From Clostridia bacterium (GTDB lineage: Bacteria > Bacillota > Clostridia > Oscillospirales > CAG-272): a stretch of DNA of 7,479 nt. Below the pieces are notes generated by a model, which was not told the origin of the DNA, ran no database searches, and saw nothing but the letters and a program-made list of their open reading frames with translations. Of the stretch, positions 1 through 4,864 are shown piece by piece. The position numbers and the translations under genes were made by a program. Location: positions 1 to 7,479 of the forward strand of contig JAFVRI010000009.1 of NCBI GenBank assembly GCA_017504335.1. The letters are read 5' to 3'. Positions within the stretch are counted from its first letter, which is position 1, and every line of letters begins with the position of its first letter.

Positions 1-18
1 CTCCGCTTTTTGAATGAT

Positions 19-49
19 ACTTGTCTTCGACAAGTGTGTTGGCTTCGCC
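19..49. repeat. small TTC-loop hairpins at the left edge
   Basis: Two adjacent inverted repeats share the loop TTC. ACTTGTC (19-25) pairs perfectly with GACAAGT (29-35), and GGC (41-43) pairs with GCC (47-49). The stretch lies just upstream of the promoter of the first gene and no coding frame uses it. It looks like the end of a run of short palindromic intergenic repeats that begins outside the window, which is inference. It could instead include the terminator of an upstream gene, although no T-run follows. Confidence 0.4.
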
Positions 50-69
50 TAATGATAACGGCTTCCACC

Positions 70-98
70 TTGATTTATTTGCGGAAATGTTATATAAT
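70..98 (+). promoter_or_regulatory. sigma-A-type promoter of the first gene
   Basis: A -35 box TTGATT (70-75) is followed after 17 bp by a perfect -10 box TATAAT (93-98). Transcription would start near 105, giving a leader of about 60 nt before the ATG at 167. No operator-like palindrome overlaps the boxes. Confidence 0.7.
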
Positions 99-166
99 AT
101 ACTCACTGAAAACCGAAAATTTGATTAAATTCAAATGTCAAAGTGCTTTGGAGGAAGGAAAATACT

Positions 167-562
167 ATGCAATATGCTGTTAAAGAGTTAATGTTCTTGG
201 TAGAGAAATATAATTTAAAATTCACAGAGCAAACATTCGAGAGCACTCCATTTGGTAATTGGGTAACAAAAACTTATAGTTTTTATAATGATAGTGGCTG
301 CTTTACAATATCTGAATTGTTGCAAAGAGATGAAATAGATTTTTATTTTTCTGATGTTTTTTCAACTGCTTATCCTGATTTAAAGCAAAGACAGTTGAAT
401 GTTTGGGATAATAACGCAATATTAGAAAAACATCAAAGATGGATATTTGGTCTTAAAAATCCGTTCTTTTGGTACAGTAAGAAAAAATATATGAAAGCAT
501 TAGCCGAAATTATCCAAGCAAAAATTAGTAATAACAAAGAGTTTTTTGGTATAAACGTATAA
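167..562 (+). CDS. uncharacterised small soluble protein (131 aa)
   Basis: I do not recognise this protein and assign no function. The ATG at 167 is chosen because a GGAGGAAGG ribosome binding site (150-158) lies 8 nt upstream. A GTG at 143 in the same frame lies upstream of that site and has no site of its own. The product has no signal peptide or membrane segment. It begins with a probable amphipathic helix (residues 2-18), has a polar, aromatic-rich middle likely to be beta strands (about 30-65), and ends in a Lys- and Trp-rich helical part (about 84-125). Base composition is clearly more AT-rich than the transporter genes to the right, with AAA, TTT and ATA codons common, which suggests different ancestry. 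It has its own promoter (70-98) and its own terminator (784-817), so it is probably monocistronic. Small proteins of this composition include immunity or defence accessory proteins, but nothing here shows that. Confidence 0.72.
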   Translation: MQYAVKELMFLVEKYNLKFTEQTFESTPFGNWVTKTYSFYNDSGCFTISELLQRDEIDFYFSDVFSTAYPDLKQRQLNVWDNNAILEKHQRWIFGLKNPFFWYSKKKYMKALAEIIQAKISNNKEFFGINV

Positions 563-579
563 ATTCCAATTTGTTGAGC
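563..579 (+). repeat. left half of split post-stop repeat, copy 1
   Basis: ATTCCAATTTGTTGAGC starts at the base directly after the TAA stop of the first gene. The same 17-mer with one change (C for T at the 13th base) starts directly after the stop of the deaminase gene at 1509. The matching right half of copy 1 lies 145 bp further on, at 725-751. Confidence 0.8.
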
Positions 580-596
580 TGAATAGGCGTTGAATG

Positions 597-629
597 TTGG
601 TGTAATTTTGGTGCAAATTTGGTGCAACA
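597..629 (+). repeat. three tandem 11-bp direct repeats
   Basis: TTGGTGTAATT (597-607), TTGGTGCAAAT (608-618) and TTGGTGCAACA (619-629) follow each other without a gap. The 11-bp period is close to one helical turn, so the shared TTGGTG core would lie on one face of the DNA, as expected of a protein-binding array. No palindrome is present. The stretch lies inside the 145-bp segment that splits copy 1 of the post-stop repeat. Its function is unknown. Confidence 0.65.
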
Positions 630-638
630 CTTTATAGG

Positions 639-724
639 GCGATACTCACGATATTCACGATATCGCACGAAAACACACGATAAATCTACGATATCACACG
701 ATATTTCACGTTATTCACGATATC
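639..724 (+). repeat. iteron-like array of nine 8-11 bp units, consensus ACGATATTC
   Basis: Units read GCGATACTC (639), ACGATATTC (648), ACGATATCGC (657), ACGAAAACAC (667), ACGATAAATCT (677), ACGATATCAC (688), ACGATATTTC (698), ACGTTATTC (708) and ACGATATC (717). Units vary from 8 to 11 bp, so no single reading frame is kept. The start of the array translates to an Arg-Tyr-Ser run, which is a by-product of the repeat rather than a protein. Many units contain GATATC or a near match, so the array reads partly the same on both strands. It sits between the first gene and its terminator and would be in that gene's 3' untranslated RNA. It resembles iterons or a decayed minisatellite. Its role is unknown. 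Confidence 0.7.
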
Positions 725-751
725 AAACGGTGTTCTTAAAACTCCAAGAGA
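725..751 (+). repeat. right half of split post-stop repeat, copy 1
   Basis: The 27 bases match 1527-1553 behind the deaminase gene at 25 of 27 positions, differing at 735 and 737. The shared core is AAACGGTGTTYTYAAAACTC followed by CAAGAGA. In the other copy this half joins the left half with only one base between them. Confidence 0.8.
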
Positions 752-783
752 TAATTTCAGCCTTACGGCGATTATTTCGATAC

Positions 784-817
784 AAAAACAGCATCCATTT
801 CGATGGGTGCTGTTTTT
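784..817 (+). terminator. intrinsic terminator of the first gene
   Basis: A 15-bp stem (784-798 with 803-817, one T-G wobble) closes on a TTCG loop. The right arm ends in TTTTT and more T-rich sequence follows (CGTTTTCG). The A-run on the left arm also makes it a possible terminator for the opposite strand. It ends transcription about 220 nt after the stop of the 167-562 gene. Confidence 0.85.
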
Positions 818-824
818 CGTTTTC

Positions 825-872
825 GTAGGGGCGTTCTTTGAACGCCCGCGGGCGAACACAGTTCGCCCCTAC
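825..872. repeat. REP-like double-hairpin palindromic element
   Basis: The element has outer inverted ends GTAGGGGCG (825-833) and CGCCCCTAC (864-872). Inside are two perfect 8-bp hairpins: GGGCGTTC with GAACGCCC around TTT (829-847), and GGGCGAAC with GTTCGCCC around ACA (850-868). The two stems are related to each other. The element begins 8 bp after the terminator. From general knowledge, GTAGGGGCG-ended palindromes are interspersed repeats in many bacterial genomes. No transposase is present, so it would be non-autonomous. Confidence 0.75.
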
Positions 873-889
873 CGTGTATGCGGTTCAAT

Positions 890-1034
890 TTGTAAAAACC
901 CCCGCCGTCCATATAATCAAACGAAGCGAGTCTGCAAGCTTGCTTGTAAGCGAGCGAGTGCAGATTGCTCTGCGAATGTTTTGCGAAGAGCAAAACAAGT
1001 GCGCAGCACCGCCTTGCAAAAGGCGAAGTTCGCA
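890..1034. other. hairpin-rich non-coding spacer, possible small RNA or repeat remnants
   Basis: Several inverted repeats follow one another: TCTGCA (931-936) with TGCAGA (959-964) around the palindrome GCAAGCTTGC (934-943); TTGCTCT (965-971) with AGAGCAA (987-993); CGCCTT (1010-1015) with AAGGCG (1020-1025) closed by a GCAA loop, which is a GNRA tetraloop; and GCGAA with TTCGC (1024-1034). A weak promoter-like pair, TTGTAA (890-895) and TATAAT (912-917) with 16 bp between, lies just upstream, so the structures could be transcribed. I see no match to a known riboswitch or RNA family. Decayed palindromic repeats are the simpler reading. Open frames across this stretch lack ribosome binding sites and protein-like composition. 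Confidence 0.35.
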
Positions 1035-1041
1035 AAGAGTA

Positions 1042-1070
1042 TTTACTTTTTGCCGTTTTTATGGTATAAT
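1042..1070 (+). promoter_or_regulatory. extended -10 promoter of the deaminase gene
   Basis: TTTACT (1042-1047) is followed after 17 bp by TATAAT (1065-1070), preceded by TGG (1062-1064), which is an extended -10 TGn motif. Transcription would start near 1077, with a leader of about 36 nt before the ATG at 1113. Confidence 0.75.
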
Positions 1071-1112
1071 CTAGCCAATCGATAAACTTGAATGTGACGG
1101 AGGGGATTGCCG

Positions 1113-1508
1113 ATGGAAAAGATTTGGATTGATATGTATGAAGCCGCAAAAGCCGTATGGAATGAGCGGAGGATTTCGGAATACATCACCTGCGGGGAGG
1201 TATCTGCCGCTATTTGCTCAAAGTCAGGGAACATATATACGGGAGTATGTGTTGACACTTGCTCGACGCTTGGCATTTGTGCAGAGAGAAATGCTATTTT
1301 TAATATGATCACGAACGGGGAACAGGAAATCGATAAAGTCCTCTGTATTTTGCCCGATGGCTCAAACGGTGCGCCTTGTGGTGCTTGCCGAGAGCTTATG
1401 GTTCAACTTATGGCAGGAAATTATTACGATATCGAAATTATGCTTGACTACGCTACAGGGCGTACTATAAAGCTCGGTGAAATAACTCCTGAATGGTGGA
1501 TTAAGTAG
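1113..1508 (+). CDS. cytidine-deaminase-family zinc enzyme (131 aa)
   Basis: The protein belongs to the small, homotetramer-type cytidine deaminase superfamily, which hydrolytically deaminates cytosine nucleosides or related compounds in the cytoplasm. The zinc site is complete: Cys56-Ala-Glu58-Arg-Asn-Ala gives the first ligand and the catalytic Glu, and Pro88-Cys89-Gly-Ala-Cys92-Arg-Glu gives the other two ligands. The 131-aa length is normal for the family. The start is the ATG at 1113, 7 nt after GGAGGGG (1099-1105); a TTG at 1107 is too close to that site. Classical enzymes have a ribose-contacting Asn-x-Glu in the segment after the Tyr-x-Gly turn. Here the corresponding segment (44-51) reads GVCVDTCS, so the substrate may not be plain cytidine. 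Related uncharacterised paralogues and blasticidin-S deaminases also deviate there. It has its own promoter and terminator and is probably monocistronic. Nucleoside salvage is the likely role but is not proven. Confidence 0.87.
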   Translation: MEKIWIDMYEAAKAVWNERRISEYITCGEVSAAICSKSGNIYTGVCVDTCSTLGICAERNAIFNMITNGEQEIDKVLCILPDGSNGAPCGACRELMVQLMAGNYYDIEIMLDYATGRTIKLGEITPEWWIK

Positions 1509-1553
1509 ATTCCAATTTGTCGAGCAAAACGGTGTTTTCAAAACTCCAAGAGA
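1509..1553 (+). repeat. post-stop repeat, copy 2 (unsplit)
   Basis: The 17-bp half (1509-1525, ATTCCAATTTGTCGAGC) starts directly after the TAG stop and is joined through one A (1526) to the 27-bp half (1527-1553). Both halves match copy 1 (563-579 and 725-751), which is interrupted by 145 bp. GTTTTCAAAAC inside the right half is a short palindrome. Position directly behind the stop codon of two unrelated genes suggests a mobile or modular unit rather than a coincidence of terminators. Confidence 0.8.
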
Positions 1554-1576
1554 GTGCTTATGTTTTCTGATAAACC

Positions 1577-1608
1577 AAAAGCTCTGCTTCGGCAGGGCTT
1601 TTTATTTT
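1577..1608 (+). terminator. intrinsic terminator of the deaminase gene
   Basis: AAAGCTCTGC (1578-1587) pairs with GCAGGGCTTT (1592-1601) with one wobble around a C(TTCG)G tetraloop. The A at 1577 adds one more pair, and TTTATTTT follows. It lies about 70 nt after the stop codon at 1508. Confidence 0.88.
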
Positions 1609-2110
1609 GATCGGATTTTATTAGAATGAGAATAAGAATAATTCTAAATAAAGAAACAGAAATAAAAAAGGGGATTGCCGTACGGTGCGGAATGGAGGAC
1701 GTAAACATGCAGCTTACGTCGGTCGTTGGCATCGGCGTGCATGACGCCTTGAGGCAACCGTCATGCAAAATGGGCTTGCTCGGAATGACGGATAGGGCAA
1801 ATTCCATCCTTGTATATATACGTGCGCGCGCGGAGAAAATCAAGAGTGACGGATATACTCGCATATCTTCCATTTTTGTCCAAAAACGGTGGATTTTGGG
1901 ATTTCTTGGTACTCACTTCGGTTCAAAACCTGAAAAAACAGCAATTTTTGTGCAAAAGCACAACTTTGGAGCTCAAAAAATGTATAAATGTATAAAACTC
2001 AAGCAAAAACGGCGTATTTATGCATATGAGCGCTATCGTCTTTCGGCATATTTTTGGTCATTTTGACAAAAAACAGGGTATGCTTATGGGTATATTTTCT
2101 CGCAGATTAG
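1609..2110. other. gene-less spacer with inverted repeats and an alternating Py-Pu tract
   Basis: I see no convincing gene here. A 146-codon open frame on the + strand (1626-2066) has no ribosome binding site and no protein-like pattern. Visible structure includes GACGTAA (1698-1704) with TTACGTC (1714-1720); TGCATGACG (1738-1746) with CGTCATGCA (1759-1767), a perfect 9-bp pair; a 22-bp strictly alternating pyrimidine-purine run (1811-1832); a 9-bp direct repeat TGACGGATA (1786 and 1847); and TTGTGC with GCACAA around AAAA (1948-1963). AGGGGATTGCCG (1669-1680) recurs at 1101-1112. The block 1669-1794 has the look of a degenerate interspersed repeat. The rest is AT-rich and featureless. Confidence 0.5.
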
Positions 2111-2170
2111 AAAAAAACTTCAAAAAAATATTAAAAAAGGGTTGACGAAAGTGCCACTGCGTGCTATAAT
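2111..2170 (+). promoter_or_regulatory. strong promoter with phased A-tracts for the transporter operon
   Basis: TTGACG (2142-2147), a 17-bp spacer and TATAAT (2165-2170) with an upstream TGC (2162-2164) form a near-consensus extended -10 promoter. Directly upstream are three A-tracts (2111-2117, 2122-2128, 2133-2138) with centres about 11 bp apart, at roughly -66 to -39. This is the position and pattern of an UP element and of an intrinsic bend. The leader is short, about 28 nt, leaving no room for a riboswitch. AAGGAG (2191-2196) lies 8 nt before the ATG at 2205. High constitutive output is expected, in keeping with the strongly biased codons of the gene behind it. Confidence 0.85.
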
Positions 2171-2204
2171 TACAAATGAATCTTTTTGAAAAGGAGAAAA
2201 AACA

Positions 2205-4091
2205 ATGAAAAACCTTGTTATCCGTGTTTTGGCAGTAATGCTCGTAGCACTGATGTGCGTAGGTTTGTTCGCTTGCGGCGGCAATAACGGCCCTGCAAAT
2301 GGAACGACCGCGGGAACCACCGGAACACAGAACCCCAGCCAGGATCCTACCGTTGAAGAAGACTTCACCGGTCACAAGGACCCCAAATTCTACACCTACA
2401 ACACCTACACCTCGCTCTCTCCCTCTAACTGGAACGAGCTGACCTACCAGGACAACAACGATACTCAGATCATGAGCTACATCGCAGGTTCCTTCTTCAG
2501 CTACGATTTCAAGTATGACGAGTACGGCGAGATCGTACCCGGCGAGTTCGTGATGCAGTATGGCGCTGCTACCAAGCTCGAGGACGTTACCGATGCTTAC
2601 AGAGAAGCTTGGAACCTTCCCGAGGAGGGCAAGGGCTACGCGTACAAGATCACCCTTCGTGAGGATATGAAGTGGGACGATGGCACCGCTATTGATGCAA
2701 ACGACTTCGTATACACCATGAAGGAGCAGCTCGATCCTCTGTTCCAGCACTACCGCGCTGACAGCTTCTACGCAGGCTCCGTTAACCTTGTTAACGCGCA
2801 GAACTACGTAAAGCAGGGTCAGGAGGGCTGGTTCGCAGCTGACGGTCCTTACGCAGTTTACACTGCTGAGGAGCTTGACAGCAAGATCGTCTTCACGCTG
2901 GCTCCCGCAGGATCTCTCAAAATCGGTGAGGACACCGTTGACGCAGAGGTTTCCCTCCGCGCAGCTATGGACTTCCCCGCAAGCTATGATGCAGCGATGA
3001 CCGCTGCTTACCTCATTGCCAACTACCTCGGCGAGTGCGCTTTCACTGCTGAAACCGCTGCTGCTATGGAAGGCAAGACCATGGCTGAGATCAAGGCTGA
3101 TGCAACCCTGAAGGCTGCATGGGATGCTCTGATCGGCTGGTGGCAGACCGAGCCCAACGAAGAGCTCGATTTCTTCGTTACCTACTACACCTTCCCCGAA
3201 GTTGACTTCGATGAGGTTGGTATTTTCGTTGGCGACAACAACTATGAGATCGTAATCGTTCTCTCTCAGCCCCTCGACCTGCTCAAGGACGACGGCTCCC
3301 TCTCCTACAAGGCTGCTTACAACCTCGCTTCTCTGCCTCTCGTTCACAAGGCAAAGTGGGAGGCTTGCAAGGTAGCTCCTGCTGAGGGTGCTACTCTCTG
3401 GACCTCCACCTACTGCACCAACGCGCTGAACACTGCAAGCTGGGGTCCCTACAAGCTCGAGAGCTTCCAGTCCGGTATGCAGTACGTTCTCGTCAGAAAC
3501 GAGAACTGGTACGGCTACAACATGGACGAGTACAAGGGCCAGTATCAGACCGACAGAATCGTATGCGACACTGTTAAGGAGTGGAATTCCGCATGGCTGA
3601 TGTTCCAGAAGGGCGAAATCGATGATATCGGCATTGACGTTACCATCGCAGACGACTACAAGACCTCCGACAGAGCATACTTCACTCCCGACGATTTCGT
3701 TGGATCTCTCCAGCTCCAGTCCGACGCTTCTCAGCTTGAGGCTCGTCAGTCCGAGGGCGTAAACAAGCTCCTTCTGACCTATCAGGATTTCAGAAAGGCA
3801 CTCTCTCTGTCCATCAACAGAGCTGACTACACCGCAAAGTGCACCACCTCCTCTCTTGCAGGCTTCGGTCTGTTCAACTCTATGCACTACTATGACGTAG
3901 AGAACGGCGGCGTTTACAGAAACACCGACGAGGGTAAGAAGGTTCTTTGCGAGATCTACGGCGTTGACTACACGCAGTACGAGGATCTTGACGCGGCAGT
4001 TGCAGCCATCACCGGCTACGACCTCGACCAGGCAAGAGAACTCCTCACCAAGGCTTACAACGAGGCTCTGGCAGCAGGCGACATCAAGTAA
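2205..4091 (+). CDS. peptide ABC transporter substrate-binding lipoprotein, truncated by in-frame TAA
   Basis: This is the first 628 residues of an extracellular solute-binding protein of family 5 (DppA/OppA type), which captures peptides outside the membrane and hands them to the permease. A lipoprotein signal peptide has basic residues at 2-7, a hydrophobic core and the lipobox LFAC with Cys24 as the lipid anchor, followed by a Gly/Thr/Asn-rich linker (25-50). Family signatures seen are TLREDMKWDDGT (150-161), SWGPYKL (412-418) and the QDFRKALSLSINR segment (527-539). The reading frame should run on to 4760: the TAA at codon 629 (4089-4091) is followed by 222 residues with the same codon bias and the expected C-terminal part. 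With that part the protein would be 851 aa, large for the family. The truncated product lacks a big part of both lobes and is unlikely to bind ligand alone. Codon choice is strongly biased to AAC, TAC, TTC and CTC, as in a highly expressed gene. Confidence 0.88.
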   Translation: MKNLVIRVLAVMLVALMCVGLFACGGNNGPANGTTAGTTGTQNPSQDPTVEEDFTGHKDPKFYTYNTYTSLSPSNWNELTYQDNNDTQIMSYIAGSFFSYDFKYDEYGEIVPGEFVMQYGAATKLEDVTDAYREAWNLPEEGKGYAYKITLREDMKWDDGTAIDANDFVYTMKEQLDPLFQHYRADSFYAGSVNLVNAQNYVKQGQEGWFAADGPYAVYTAEELDSKIVFTLAPAGSLKIGEDTVDAEVSLRAAMDFPASYDAAMTAAYLIANYLGECAFTAETAAAMEGKTMAEIKADATLKAAWDALIGWWQTEPNEELDFFVTYYTFPEVDFDEVGIFVGDNNYEIVIVLSQPLDLLKDDGSLSYKAAYNLASLPLVHKAKWEACKVAPAEGATLWTSTYCTNALNTASWGPYKLESFQSGMQYVLVRNENWYGYNMDEYKGQYQTDRIVCDTVKEWNSAWLMFQKGEIDDIGIDVTIADDYKTSDRAYFTPDDFVGSLQLQSDASQLEARQSEGVNKLLLTYQDFRKALSLSINRADYTAKCTTSSLAGFGLFNSMHYYDVENGGVYRNTDEGKKVLCEIYGVDYTQYEDLDAAVAAITGYDLDQARELLTKAYNEALAAGDIK

Positions 4092-4760
4092 GGCGACAAG
4101 GTTGTCCTGACCTTCGGTACCGGCGCTATCAACGAGTCAGTTCAGAGACACTTCGAGTACATCAAGACTGCATGGCAGACGCTGGCTGTCGGCACGCCTC
4201 TTGAGGGCAAGATCGACCTCGAGCTGAAGGATTTCGCAGCTGCATGGGCTAACGACTTCCGCGCAGGCGCATATGACGTTTGCATGGGCGGTTGGACCGG
4301 TGCTGCATGGGATCCCGGCTACTTCCTCCTCGCTTACCTGGATGAGGGCTATCGCTATGCTGCTGCATGGGATACCACCAAGGTTATGATGACCTTCACC
4401 ATGAAGGGCGTTGGCGAGAACGGCGCAGATATCACCGAGACCATGTCCCTGATGGATTGGTACGGATGCCTCAACGGTTACTCTGATGCGAAGTACGACT
4501 GGTCTTCCGCAGCACTTGAGGAGAGCCAGAGACTTCAGCTCATCGCAGCTCTTGAGAAGGAAGTTTTGAAGGTATACTATGCAGTTCCTACCTACAACAG
4601 CTTCGGTGCTTCCCTGATCTCCTTCAAGGTTGACTACGTTACCTACGAGTACAATACCTTTATGGGTTACGGTGGATTCAGATACATGACCTTTAACTAC
4701 GACGACGAAGGTTGGATCGCAGCTGTCCAAGAGGCAGGCGGCACCCTGAACTACAAATAA
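4092..4760 (+). pseudogene. C-terminal part of the same substrate-binding protein, cut off by the nonsense codon
   Basis: It continues the frame of the upstream gene with no shift. The first residues, GDKVVLTFGTG, directly resume the domain after the TAA, and the segment around residue 65 (GGWTGAAWDPGYFLL) followed by a C-terminal region ending in NYK is what a family-5 binding protein of this type should end with. There is no ribosome binding site after the stop. The first in-frame ATG (4284) falls inside the domain without a Shine-Dalgarno sequence, so an independent protein is unlikely. Codon bias is as strong as before the stop and no further lesion is seen, so the mutation is recent, or is an assembly error, or the TAA is read through. 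A single base change from CAA, GAA or AAA would explain the stop. Confidence 0.8.
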
Positions 4761-4778
4761 GTCGCGTCTTAAATGTTA

Positions 4779-4816
4779 ACACATGAGGGATAGTTTTTGA
4801 CTATCCCTCTTTGTGT
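4779..4816 (+). promoter_or_regulatory. intercistronic hairpin between binding protein and permease genes
   Basis: GAGGGATAGT (4785-4794) pairs perfectly with ACTATCCCTC (4800-4809) around TTTTG. An outer ACACA (4779-4783) with TGTGT (4812-4816) lengthens the stem. Only a broken T-run follows (CTGTTTTGATTT), so it should be a leaky terminator or a 3' stabiliser of the binding-protein mRNA. Similar hairpins between binding-protein and permease genes are known in malE-malF and opp operons, where they help make more binding protein than channel. No new promoter is evident before the permease gene. Confidence 0.72.
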
Positions 4817-4864
4817 CTGTTTTGATTTGCGTGCGAAAACAAAGAAGAAAGGAGATTACAAAGT

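Noticed and set aside
639..724. CRISPR array
   Set aside because: The units are 8-11 bp and contiguous, with no spacers of 25-40 bp and no cas genes.
619..828. 69-codon open frame with an Arg-Tyr-Ser repeat
   Set aside because: The repeat peptide only reflects the ACGATATTC DNA array, the unit lengths break the frame pattern, and the frame runs through the terminator hairpin.
1626..2066. 146-codon + strand open frame in the spacer before the transporter operon
   Set aside because: It has no ribosome binding site, runs through inverted repeats and the alternating tract, and shows no protein-like composition.
2171..2204. Riboswitch in front of the transporter operon
   Set aside because: The predicted leader is only about 28 nt and holds just the ribosome binding site.
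2058..3887. A 609-codon open frame on the minus strand opposite the binding-protein gene
   Set aside because: It is Val/Leu/Ser-rich without domain logic, mirrors the strong codon bias of the + strand gene, and ends in that gene's promoter region. It is a shadow frame.
4089..4091. Stop-codon reassignment (TAA read as an amino acid) in this organism
   Set aside because: TAA is the natural stop of the 167-562 gene, of both permease genes and of the binding-protein frame at 4758-4760, so a genome-wide reassignment does not fit.
4137..4730. Minus-strand open frame opposite the C-terminal binding-protein part
   Set aside because: It is the complement of clear coding sequence on the + strand, with no own ribosome binding site or family signature.
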